64,000 bases of DNA from JACNKJ01 sp964344565 (GTDB taxonomy: Bacteria > Krumholzibacteriota > Krumholzibacteriia > JACNKJ01), in assembly GCA_964344565.1 (NCBI GenBank), contig CAYFNT010000015.1:1-64000 (forward strand). Direction: 5' to 3'. Below are positions 48,724 through 56,734 of the stretch, one piece after another. The translations under genes and the position numbers were made by a program. Position 1 is the first letter of the stretch. Each line of letters starts with the position of its first letter. The notes below the pieces were generated by a model. That model had not been told where the DNA came from. It did no database searches and saw only the letters and a program-made list of their open reading frames with translations.

Positions 48724-51072
48724 CTACTTCAGAATCACCATCCTCTTCGCCATGACCTTGCCCTCGGCCTGCAGCTGATAGAAGTACACGCCGCTGGACT
48801 GGGCGCGTCCTTCCATGTCGCGGCCGTTCCAGGTGCTCGCGTGGTCGCCGGCCTCGAGGACGTCATCCACCAGCACTGAGAGCAGACGTCCGGCGATGTC
48901 GTAGACCTTGAGGGTCACGGGACCGCTCTTCGTGAGGGCGAAGGAGATGTCGGTCTTCGGGTTGAAGGGATTGGGCACGTTCTGGGCCAGGCTCACGCGG
49001 AAGGGCAGGGTCTCGCCGTCATCCACGCCGGTGGCGTCGAAGACGCCCGCGATGAAGAAGTCGTCCACGCCGGCCTCCACGATGGAGCCTGAGCCCTCGT
49101 CGCTGGCGATGAAACGAACCTGCACGAGCCCCGGCGTTCCGAAGTAGGAGAAGAAGTCGTAGTTCATCTCCACCCAGGCGTTGGTCGAAGTCATGGTGTG
49201 CTCGAGGACCACCCAGCTGTCGTCGTTGCCCAGGTCCACGTCCCAGTAGTCGTTGTTGGGATCGTTGCCCTGATCGTTGGAGTACCACTTCCAGTAACCG
49301 AAGGTCAGGGATTCGGCGCCCGTCATGTCGTAGACGGGACTGAAGAGCGTGGTCTTGCCGCCGTCCACGTCGTTGGCGCCGTCGCTGTCGCCCGGCTGCT
49401 GCTGACCCGTGATCCAGCAGTCGGTGCCGTCGGCGCTGTGGTCGTCGCCGGGCTGCGCGCTGGTGGGATAGGGATCCACGCGAACCCAGATGCCCGTGCC
49501 CGCATCATCGTCGGCCGCTCCCTTGGTCCAACCGCGGTCGGCCTCCATGGGATGGACGAAGCTCTCGCCGGTTTCGAAGTAGAAAAGCTCGGCCGGCGCG
49601 TTGAAAGGCGCGGTGCCGTCGTTGCCGCTCACGTCCTCGGCGTAGAGGTAGTACTCCACCGCCGAACCCTGCACCTGAGCAGGGATGCTGGCGGTAAAGA
49701 TGCCGCCTCCGGCATCGATCATGGTCACTTCGGTGAAGGCGCCCTCATCGATCCGGTAGTTCAGCTTCACGCTGCCCTCCGCGATATCCGCGTCGGCGTA
49801 GCCGATGGGCGTTGCCTCCACCTGATAGCTGCTGACGTAGTTGGCGGTGAAGGGCAGCGGATCGTGCTCGAAGGTCACGTTCGTCAGGTTGCCCGCCATG
49901 CTGATCAGGTAGACGGCCGGCCAGACGTTTTCGTCGAAGTAGGGCTGACGGTTGCTCTCGGAGGGCCAGAAGCTGTGGCCGATCTCGTTGGTGAAGCCGT
50001 AGATCTTTTCGTGCTCATCCTGAGCGCCGTAGTCCCAGTCGAAGGTGCCGCCGCAGACGTCATAGAGCACGTCGCCGGGCTGGCCGGGCGTGTAGCCGTT
50101 GTACATGGTCATCTGCTCGCCCATCTCGCGGAAGAGATCCTCGTCGGGCGTATCCGTGGTGGTGTAGCCCCAGGGGTAGAGCGTCAGGTCGCCGTAGGTG
50201 TGAATGCTCTGGCGGATGGTGAAGTGGCGCTCGTTGATGAAGTTGATGAAGTGCTGGGTCTCGGGCTCGCTGGCGGGCGCCGTGCCGCGATAGGTTTCGT
50301 CGCCGGGATATCCGCTGCTGCCCCAGCTGCAGCCCCACTCGTAGGGGTAGTTCCGGTTGAGGTCCACGCCCCAGGTGCCGTCGCCGTTGTTGCGGCGGTT
50401 CTTCCTCCACATGCCGCCGCCCTGAGGCTGGATCTGCTCGTTGTAAAGCACGCCGTCGGGATTGCCCATGGGGATGATGAAGATCTCGCGGGTGTCCACG
50501 AGCTGCGTGATCTCGGGATCGACGCCGTAGTTCTCGCCCAGGTACTCGCCGAGCATGATGCACATCTCGCCGGCCATGATCTCGCGGGCGTGGTGCATGG
50601 CGTCGAAGAGGATCTCGGGCTCGTCCTCGTCCACGTCGGGATTGTCGGAGACCTTGAAGCACCAGATCTCGTTGCCCTCGAGGCTCTGACCGATGGACCA
50701 CTTCTCGCTGATCACATCGGGAAAGCGCATGCGCAGGCTGTCGACGAAGGCCACCATTTCGGGGTAGGTGTGATAGATGCCGAAATTGCTGCGGGAGCCC
50801 ACGTACTGGGAAGCGTAGAAGCTCTCGAGGTTTTTCTGAAGCGTCTCGACGCGAAGCCCGTTGCTCTGGAGCTCCAGGATCTCTCCGTCGAGGGCGATGA
50901 TCTCGACCCATTGGCCTCGCCGTCCGCCGACGATGTCGTAGTGGGTGCGGTTCTCGTCCATGTACTGCTGAGCGCTCTCGGTGTCGAGATGGACGCGGAT
51001 CATGCTGTGCTCCTCCACGGCGAAGGCTGCCATGGAGATGAGCACTAGAACTGTGCTTAGGATCAGACGCAT
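48724..51072 (-). CDS. Secreted M14 zinc carboxypeptidase with FlgD-like tail, copy 1
   Basis: 782 residues. Signal peptide 1-18; propeptide-like region to about 95; M14 domain about 100-400 with zinc ligands His161-x-x-Glu164 (HHARE), His291 (QSIHTYGD), substrate-binding DLNRNYPYEW (about 237-246), and catalytic Glu363 (GFTNEIG). Then a beta-domain (about 410-500), a MAM/jelly-roll-like region (FVHPMEADRGWTKGA to DDFFIAGVF), and the FlgD-like tail NPFNPKTDISFAL, VYDIAGRLLSVLVD, WNGRDMEGRAQSSGVYFYQL ending MVILK. It releases C-terminal residues from peptides outside the cell. GGAGG precedes the ATG; own promoter. Confidence 0.92.
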   Translation of the reverse strand: MRLILSTVLVLISMAAFAVEEHSMIRVHLDTESAQQYMDENRTHYDIVGGRRGQWVEIIALDGEILELQSNGLRVETLQKNLESFYASQYVGSRSNFGIYHTYPEMVAFVDSLRMRFPDVISEKWSIGQSLEGNEIWCFKVSDNPDVDEDEPEILFDAMHHAREIMAGEMCIMLGEYLGENYGVDPEITQLVDTREIFIIPMGNPDGVLYNEQIQPQGGGMWRKNRRNNGDGTWGVDLNRNYPYEWGCSWGSSGYPGDETYRGTAPASEPETQHFINFINERHFTIRQSIHTYGDLTLYPWGYTTTDTPDEDLFREMGEQMTMYNGYTPGQPGDVLYDVCGGTFDWDYGAQDEHEKIYGFTNEIGHSFWPSESNRQPYFDENVWPAVYLISMAGNLTNVTFEHDPLPFTANYVSSYQVEATPIGYADADIAEGSVKLNYRIDEGAFTEVTMIDAGGGIFTASIPAQVQGSAVEYYLYAEDVSGNDGTAPFNAPAELFYFETGESFVHPMEADRGWTKGAADDDAGTGIWVRVDPYPTSAQPGDDHSADGTDCWITGQQQPGDSDGANDVDGGKTTLFSPVYDMTGAESLTFGYWKWYSNDQGNDPNNDYWDVDLGNDDSWVVLEHTMTSTNAWVEMNYDFFSYFGTPGLVQVRFIASDEGSGSIVEAGVDDFFIAGVFDATGVDDGETLPFRVSLAQNVPNPFNPKTDISFALTKSGPVTLKVYDIAGRLLSVLVDDVLEAGDHASTWNGRDMEGRAQSSGVYFYQLQAEGKVMAKRMVILK

Positions 51073-51107
51073 TTTATCCCTCCGGGAAATGACCGAGTAT
51101 CCGGCTA

Positions 51108-51113
51108 ATTATA
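51108..51113 (-). promoter_or_regulatory. Extended -10 promoter of M14 peptidase 1
   Basis: Minus strand CGAAAGTGGTATAAT (TATAAT at 51108-51113), about 36 bases before the start codon; the -35 is poor. Confidence 0.55.
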
Positions 51114-51218
51114 CCACTTTCGCCGCTTCCACGACCACCGGGAAAACACGGCCTTCTGCATGCATCTGATTGATACTTCATCCTTTAGAGGAGCATTGAC
51201 AACGGGGCAGACAAAGTT

Positions 51219-51284
51219 CGGGGAAGGGTGGCCCCTTCCCCGAATGTATTGCGGCGCTCCTGTGTGCGGCGGGCCAGCGCCCGT
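51219..51284. repeat. Repeat family A, copy 2 (3' of M14 peptidase 2)
   Basis: Arm CGGGGAAGGGTGGCCCCTTCCCCG in two halves (51219-51242, perfect outer stem), core ATTGCGGCGCTCCTGTG, shorter second hairpin CGGGC...GCCCG (about 51269-51282). The most diverged copy. Confidence 0.6.
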
Positions 51285-51290
51285 TCGATC

Positions 51291-53654
51291 CTATTTCAGA
51301 ATCACCATCCTTTTCGCCATGACCTTACCCTCGGCCTGAAGCTGGTAGAAGTACACGCCGCTGGACTGGGCGCGTCCCTCCATGTCGCGGCCGTTCCAGG
51401 TCGCGGCATGCTCGCCGGCCTCGAGGACATCGTCCACGAGCACCGCGAGCAGGCGACCGGCGACATCGTAGACCTTCAGGCTCACCGGTCCGGTCCGCGT
51501 GAGCGCGAAGGAGATGTCGGTCTTGGGGTTGAAGGGATTCGGCGCGTTCTGCGCCAGACCCACTCGGAAAGGCAGGGTCGCGCCATCGTCCACGCCGGTG
51601 GCGTCGAAGACTCCGGCGATGAAGAAGTCGTCCACGCCGCCTTCGACCAGCGAGCCCGAGCCCTCGTCGGAGGCCACGAAGCGTAGCTGCACCATGCCCG
51701 GCGTTCCGAAGTGATCGAAGAAGTCGTAGTTCTTCTCCACCCAGGCGTTGGTGGATACGTTGTCGTGCTCGAGCACGGCCCAGTCGCCGTCGTTGGCCAG
51801 GTCCACGTCCCAGTAGTCGTTGCCCGGATCGCTGCCCTGGTCATTGGAGTACCACTTCCAGTAGCCGAAGGTCAGCGACTCGGCGCCGGTCATGTCGTAG
51901 ACCGGACTGAAGAGCGTGGTCTTGCCGCTGTCCACGTCGTTGTAGCCGTCGCTTTGGCCGGCCTGATGCTGACCGGTGATCCAGCAATCGGTGCCGTCCG
52001 CGCTGTGGTCGTCTTCAGGCTGACAGTTGGTGCCGATGGGATCCACGCGCACCCAGATACCGGTGCTCGCGTCGTCGTCCTCGGCGCCCTTGGTCCAACC
52101 CCGGTCAGCCTCCATGGGATGGGTGAAGCTTTCGCCGGTCTCGAAGTAGTTGAGCGTTTCGGGCGCACCGAAGGGGTGCACGCCGCTGTTGCCGTCGACA
52201 TCCTCGGCGTAGAGGTAGTACCCGATGGCCGTGCCCTGACCCTGCGGGGGAATGCTCGCCGTGAAGACACCGCCGCCGGCCGCGCTCATGGGCAACTCGG
52301 TGAAGAGTCCGCCGTCGAGGCGGTAGAAGAGCTTCACGGTCGATTCGTCGATCGCCGCCCCACCATATCCGTAGGCGGTGGCCTCGACCTCGTAGCTGCT
52401 GAGGTAGTCAGCGGTGAAGGGCAACTGGGCGTGGTCGAAGGACACGGACCTCAGGCCGGCCGCGACCTCGATGAGATAGAGGGCCGGCATGAGGTTGTCG
52501 TCGAAGATGATCTGGCGTTGGCTCTGGCTGGGCCACTGGGAGGATCCAAGCTCGTTGGAGAAGCTGTAGATCTTCTCGTGAAACTCGACGTCGCCGTAGG
52601 TCCAGTCGAAGGTGCCGCCGCAAACGTCGTAGAGGATCTCGCCAGGCTGGCCGAAGGCATAGCCGTTCTCCGAGCACATGACGGCGGCGATGTCCATGAA
52701 CAGTGCGTCGTCGGGGGTCGGGTTCGTGGTGTAGCCCCATGGTATCAGGGTCATGTTGCCCGAAGAGTGATAGCTCTGATGCACGATGAACTCTCGGGAA
52801 TCGATGAAGGCCGTCATGGCCTGCACTTCGGGCTCGCTCTCCGCGGAAGGCCCCCGGTAGGTGGGATCCGAGGGCGTGCCGCTGCTGCCCCAGGAGCATC
52901 CCCACTCGTAGCCGTAGTTTCGGTTCAGGTCGACACCATAGGAACTGCCGTTGTTCCGGCGATTCTTGCGCCATGTGGCGCCGCCGCCGGGATAGGTCTC
53001 TTCGTTGTAGACCAGACCATCGGGGTTCACGAAGGGGATCATGTAGATGTCGTTACCGTTCACGAGATCCATGATCTCGGTATTGCCCGCGTAGTACTCC
53101 TCGGCCAGGTAGTCCGAGAGCATCAGGACCACTTCGAGGCCCATGATCTCGTTGGCGTGATGGAGCCCGTCGAACAGCACTTCGGGTTCGCCCGGCTCGT
53201 CGATCTCGGGATAGTCCGAGATCTTGTAGACGTAGAGGTGATAGCCGTTGTGCCCCTGACCGATGGACCACTTCTCGCTGACGATGTCCGGATAGAGCAT
53301 GTGCAGGCTGTCCATGTGAGCGATGGCTTCGGAGTAGGTGTGGAAGTAGCCCCACAGGTCGCGATCGCCCCTTGTCTCCATTTGTGCGGCGTAATGTTCG
53401 TGCGCCTTCTCGGCGATGAGTTCGACATGACTTCCGGCCGCCATGATCTCGGCGACCTCCGAAGGTCGGACGGCGATATCGATGTAGTCCCCCACCCTGC
53501 CGGCTTCGATCTGGAATCTGAGCTGATTGGCTTCCATCCATTCGAAATCGGACGGCGTATCGTAGTGGTAGCGAAGAAGCGACAGGTGCTCGACATCCTC
53601 GGCGATCGCGCAAATCGCGATGGCCATGAGGATTGCGGTAAGGATCAGGCGCAT
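51291..53654 (-). CDS. Secreted M14 zinc carboxypeptidase with FlgD-like tail, copy 2
   Basis: 787 residues, paralogous to copy 1 over the whole length. The C-terminal 300 residues are almost the same, while the first 160 differ much more. Signal peptide 1-18. Zinc ligands His166-x-x-Glu169 (HHANE) and His296 (QSYHSSGN); substrate motif DLNRNYGYEW; catalytic Glu in YSFSNELGSS. The residue equivalent to carboxypeptidase A Arg71, present as Arg in copy 1, is Asn168 here, so specificity or rate may differ. Same MAM-like region and NPFNPKTDISFAL tail ending MVILK. Confidence 0.91.
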   Translation of the reverse strand: MRLILTAILMAIAICAIAEDVEHLSLLRYHYDTPSDFEWMEANQLRFQIEAGRVGDYIDIAVRPSEVAEIMAAGSHVELIAEKAHEHYAAQMETRGDRDLWGYFHTYSEAIAHMDSLHMLYPDIVSEKWSIGQGHNGYHLYVYKISDYPEIDEPGEPEVLFDGLHHANEIMGLEVVLMLSDYLAEEYYAGNTEIMDLVNGNDIYMIPFVNPDGLVYNEETYPGGGATWRKNRRNNGSSYGVDLNRNYGYEWGCSWGSSGTPSDPTYRGPSAESEPEVQAMTAFIDSREFIVHQSYHSSGNMTLIPWGYTTNPTPDDALFMDIAAVMCSENGYAFGQPGEILYDVCGGTFDWTYGDVEFHEKIYSFSNELGSSQWPSQSQRQIIFDDNLMPALYLIEVAAGLRSVSFDHAQLPFTADYLSSYEVEATAYGYGGAAIDESTVKLFYRLDGGLFTELPMSAAGGGVFTASIPPQGQGTAIGYYLYAEDVDGNSGVHPFGAPETLNYFETGESFTHPMEADRGWTKGAEDDDASTGIWVRVDPIGTNCQPEDDHSADGTDCWITGQHQAGQSDGYNDVDSGKTTLFSPVYDMTGAESLTFGYWKWYSNDQGSDPGNDYWDVDLANDGDWAVLEHDNVSTNAWVEKNYDFFDHFGTPGMVQLRFVASDEGSGSLVEGGVDDFFIAGVFDATGVDDGATLPFRVGLAQNAPNPFNPKTDISFALTRTGPVSLKVYDVAGRLLAVLVDDVLEAGEHAATWNGRDMEGRAQSSGVYFYQLQAEGKVMAKRMVILK

Positions 53655-53689
53655 TTTCCCCTCCCGGATAGGGCCGAATATCCTTCAGT

Positions 53690-53695
53690 ATTTTA
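53690..53695 (-). promoter_or_regulatory. Extended -10 promoter of M14 peptidase 2
   Basis: Minus strand CGAAAGTGGTAAAAT (TAAAAT at 53690-53695); the block CGAAAGTGGTA is identical to the copy-1 promoter. Confidence 0.5.
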
Positions 53696-53781
53696 CCACT
53701 TTCGATACAGGACCGGCCACTCCGAATAGGGGGATACATCGATTCGATCTTCAGGAGTCATGATGGATCCCGAAAAAGAAT

Positions 53782-53852
53782 CGGGGGAGGCCGGATGCCT
53801 CCCCCGAACGATTTGCGAAGCTCTAGTGAGGGGGAGGCATCCGGCCTCCCTC
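53782..53852. repeat. Repeat family A, copy 3 (3' of C25 peptidase 1)
   Basis: Arm 1 (53782-53806) is a palindrome around GGAGGCCGGATGCCTCC; core GAACGATTTGCGAAGCTCTA (53806-53825); arm 2 (53828-53852) is close to the exact reverse complement of arm 1 (GGAGGCATCCGGCCTCC). It ends 5 bases before the C25 stop codon. Confidence 0.8.
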
Positions 53853-53857
53853 GACCC

Positions 53858-56449
53858 TTACTTCAGCATCATCATCTTCTTGGTCTCGGTCAGCCCGTCG
53901 GTGACCAGGCGGTAGAAGTAGATGCCCGAGGGAGCCGGCTGACCGGCGCCGTCGGTGCCGTCCCAGATCACCACGTGGGAACCCGCGTCCATGACGCCGT
54001 CGACGAGAGTATTCACGCGACGGCCGTCGGTGGAGAAGATCTCCAGACGGGCCGTGCCCGAGTTGGGCAGCGCAAAGCTGATGCTCGTCTTCGGATTGAA
54101 GGGGTTGGGATGATTCTGTCCCAGCACCACGCGGTTCGGGATATCCACGGCATCGGTGCCGTCGGCGCTCACGATGAGCTGGACGGGCACGAGTACCGGT
54201 CCTCCCGGCGCGTTGTGCGCCACGCTGATCGAGGCGTTGTAGGTGCCGTCGCCCATGCCGCTGGTGTTGTAGGTCACCTGGACGTCCACGGTCTCGCCGG
54301 CGGGAATGTCGCCCGCGCAGTCGGCGGGACAGCTCAGCCAGCTCGTGTCGAATCCGAGCACCTCGACGGCGTAGCTGAGCACGGAGCCCTCCACGCCGCT
54401 GTTATGAATGGTCAACCAGTCCGTGCCCACTTCGTTGGGCGGCATGATCCGGCTCAGCGAACTCGGCGTCACCTCGCAGAAAGGAATGAGCGGCGAGCTG
54501 GTCGGTACAGCTTCAACGTGGGTGAACTTGTTGAAGGCGCTGACCGTGAGGGTCACGTCGTCGTCCTCGGGCAGGCTGCCCACGATCTCGATGACCGCCA
54601 CACCGGAACCGTCGGCGAAGGCGGAGCCGTGGAAGGTGCCGCCGAAGCTGAGGGCCGCCAGGGCCTCCGGCTCGGTGTTGACCGTGAAGGTCGCGGCGCC
54701 GGGATCCACGCTGCCGTCATGACTCACGGCGAGGTTGCCGGGCGCGTCGGTGCGGACGCGCAGGCTGGGATCGCCGAAGATCGTCCAGTTCTTGAACTCG
54801 GTGCGGCCGTTGGCGCCATACTCGTCCATCATCTGGCAGGAACCGTTGAAGCAGAGAGCGCCGAAAGTGCGCTTCTCTTCGCCCACGAGCAGGTCGGTGA
54901 TCTCGTCCTGTCCGCACATGGGCGTGGCCCACTGCTGGTTCACGGTGGACGCGTACATGGCCACCGCGCCGCTGGGCTCGCCGCCGTTCGTGGCGCGGAG
55001 CCAGGCCTCGGCGAAGCAGGTGCTGTAGGGGAAGTTGCCGTTCACGCAGGCCACACTCACGATGAAGGGCAGCATGTTGTCGTTGACCAGGGCGTTCACG
55101 TTGCTGTTGGAGAAGCCCGTGGTCGACCAGGCCGTGGTGCTTCCGTGGCCGGTGTAGTTGATGAAGCTGCGGCCGTCGTTCACCGCCGTGGCCACGTGGC
55201 TGGAGTAGGCGCCCGGATCGTAGATCTGATCCACGTGGGTGTAGGTGAAGTTCAGCAGGTCGGTGCGGATGTTGTTCAGGTGCACCCAGTCCGCCTCGCC
55301 GTCGTCGCCGATGCCGGAGCCTTCGGCCGAGCCGATGCCCACGCCCTTGTGATACCAGGCCGCGCCGCTCTGCGCGTCGCGCTCGTATTCGATGGCCTTG
55401 GTGACCTGGGTCTCAACCTCGCCCGCGTTCTGCGCGGAGATGCGTCCGACGAAGGCCTCGGGATAGTCGTCGCCGCCGGCCAGAAGCGCGAGGGACGGGT
55501 CGCTCGCGCCGCCGTCGTTCATCAGGTAGGGAATCTGGGGACCGTCACCCACCAGCAGTATGAAACAGACGCCGTAGGTGTCGTAGTAATTCTGCACCCA
55601 GCTCTTGATCTGGGAGCCGTTGGAACCCACCGAGGAGATGGGGAACATCTCGGTGGGAATGCCCATCTGATTCTTCCAGTCCACCAGGGGCTGGATCTGA
55701 GCTTCGAAGGCGTCGTAGTAGATCACGACCATGTTGCCGACTTCGGGCACGGAGGTGTAGCGATCGGCGCTGTCGAAGTTCAGGAAGTGGCGGTCGTAGA
55801 TCTTCTCGAACTCGCCGGCGCCTCGCACGGGCGCCTGGCTGAGCACGTTGACCTGTCCGGGACCGGCGCTCTTCACTTCCACCACCACGCGGTCATAGAC
55901 ACGGAGCGTCTCGCCGGCGGGGTTGTAGCTGAAGGCGTTCAGCTCCACCACCACGCCGCGATGATCGCGCAGGATGTAGGGCTCGTCCAGCTTGGCCAGT
56001 TCGGACGGGAACCAGGCCTCGCCGCCGTAGAAGGCGTCGAAGCTGTAGTCGACCATGGCCGGATCGATGTTGCGCGTGATCGTTCCCTTCGACGGCGCCA
56101 CGGCGAGGCCTGCGAAGTCGCGATACTGCGACTCGAGGACGGTCACTTCCATGCGCGCATCCGCGGGAATCACGATGGACTCGCGAAGAGTCGGAAGCTG
56201 CGGCAGACCGGCCAGCAGGTGATGGGCACGGTTGGCCAGATTCACCTGGTGGTATTCCTCGCCCCGGATCTGGACGGGATTCATATCGAAGGAGTTGATC
56301 CGGTATTCGAGGACCGTGCGGTGGACGTCCGACTCCAGCACCGAGATGGTGTAGGACGTCGCGGCGTCATGGATCTGCACTGGAGCGGCGAGAGCGGTGC
56401 CCGCCACCAGACAAAGAGCGAGAAGCGGGAAAAGCGCTTTCCTGAACAT
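53858..56449 (-). CDS. Secreted C25 (gingipain-like) cysteine peptidase with FlgD-like tail, copy 1
   Basis: 863 residues. Signal peptide 1-21; N-terminal propeptide-like beta region about 22-225; C25 catalytic domain about 235-600 (VVIYYDAFEAQIQPLVDWKN, ILLVGDGPQIPYL, DDYPEAFVGRISAQNAGEV) with catalytic His435 in INYTGHGSTTAW and Cys468 in IVSVACVNGNF; Ig-like domains; FlgD-like tail NPFNPKTSISFAL, IFSTDGRRVNTLVD, WDGTDGAGQPAPSGIYFYRL ending MMMLK. Gingipain-type enzymes are endopeptidases, often Arg- or Lys-specific; specificity cannot be read here. Likely surface-attached or secreted. Confidence 0.92.
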   Translation of the reverse strand: MFRKALFPLLALCLVAGTALAAPVQIHDAATSYTISVLESDVHRTVLEYRINSFDMNPVQIRGEEYHQVNLANRAHHLLAGLPQLPTLRESIVIPADARMEVTVLESQYRDFAGLAVAPSKGTITRNIDPAMVDYSFDAFYGGEAWFPSELAKLDEPYILRDHRGVVVELNAFSYNPAGETLRVYDRVVVEVKSAGPGQVNVLSQAPVRGAGEFEKIYDRHFLNFDSADRYTSVPEVGNMVVIYYDAFEAQIQPLVDWKNQMGIPTEMFPISSVGSNGSQIKSWVQNYYDTYGVCFILLVGDGPQIPYLMNDGGASDPSLALLAGGDDYPEAFVGRISAQNAGEVETQVTKAIEYERDAQSGAAWYHKGVGIGSAEGSGIGDDGEADWVHLNNIRTDLLNFTYTHVDQIYDPGAYSSHVATAVNDGRSFINYTGHGSTTAWSTTGFSNSNVNALVNDNMLPFIVSVACVNGNFPYSTCFAEAWLRATNGGEPSGAVAMYASTVNQQWATPMCGQDEITDLLVGEEKRTFGALCFNGSCQMMDEYGANGRTEFKNWTIFGDPSLRVRTDAPGNLAVSHDGSVDPGAATFTVNTEPEALAALSFGGTFHGSAFADGSGVAVIEIVGSLPEDDDVTLTVSAFNKFTHVEAVPTSSPLIPFCEVTPSSLSRIMPPNEVGTDWLTIHNSGVEGSVLSYAVEVLGFDTSWLSCPADCAGDIPAGETVDVQVTYNTSGMGDGTYNASISVAHNAPGGPVLVPVQLIVSADGTDAVDIPNRVVLGQNHPNPFNPKTSISFALPNSGTARLEIFSTDGRRVNTLVDGVMDAGSHVVIWDGTDGAGQPAPSGIYFYRLVTDGLTETKKMMMLK

Positions 56450-56482
56450 GTTTCCCCCAAGTTTTCAGAGACGTGCCCGAGT

Positions 56483-56503
56483 AAAAAGGCCGCGAACGCG
56501 GCC
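56483..56503 (-). other. 5' leader hairpin with U-run in the C25 peptidase 1 mRNA
   Basis: Minus strand GGCCGC-GTTC-GCGGCC (56488-56503) followed by TTTTT (56483-56487). It has terminator form but starts only 3-4 bases after the predicted transcription start, too early for normal termination. It may be a stabilising 5' stem, or stop read-through from the upstream C25 peptidase 2 gene. Confidence 0.6.
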
Positions 56504-56513
56504 CGTCCCCACC

Positions 56514-56543
56514 ATTATACCAAGTCGCTTGAGGGCGATTCAA
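56514..56543 (-). promoter_or_regulatory. Promoter of C25 peptidase 1
   Basis: Minus strand TTGAAT (56538-56543), 18-base spacer ending CTTGG, TATAAT (56514-56519); extended -10 TTGGTATAATGG. Confidence 0.75.
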
Positions 56544-56660
56544 CGTGTAATTCCGGCGAGATTATCACGAAATTGACACGGAATGCCTATTGGGGATCTC
56601 ACGACCCCATGACACCACCCAGTACCGTTAGAAAAATAGCACCGGGGTGCTGAAAGAGAG

Positions 56661-56729
56661 CGGGGAGGGCATGTGCCCTCCCCGAACGATTTGCGAAGCA
56701 CTAGTGAGGGGTGGGCACATGCCCTCCCC
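56661..56729. repeat. Repeat family A, copy 4 (3' of C25 peptidase 2)
   Basis: Arm 1 (56661-56684) is a perfect palindrome CGGGGAGGGCA / TGCCCTCCCCG; core AACGATTTGCGAAGCACTAG (56685-56704); arm 2 (56708-56729) equals the reverse complement of arm 1 with one change. It ends 5 bases before the stop codon of the C25 gene. Confidence 0.8.
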
Positions 56730-56734
56730 ATTCT

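Noticed and set aside
46120..48879. Very long plus-strand frame opposite the butyrate kinase fusion, and similar frames opposite 434-2866, 29229-32192, 48724-51072, 53858-56449 and 56735-60148
   Set aside because: They are antisense shadows of genes with recognisable domains, made possible by the GC-rich third positions. They show low-complexity His/Gly/Ala/Val-rich composition and no domain or ribosome site.
48649..56729. Regularly recurring palindromes as a CRISPR-like array
   Set aside because: The copies are kilobases apart, located at gene ends, have variable stems and there are no short unique spacers or cas genes.
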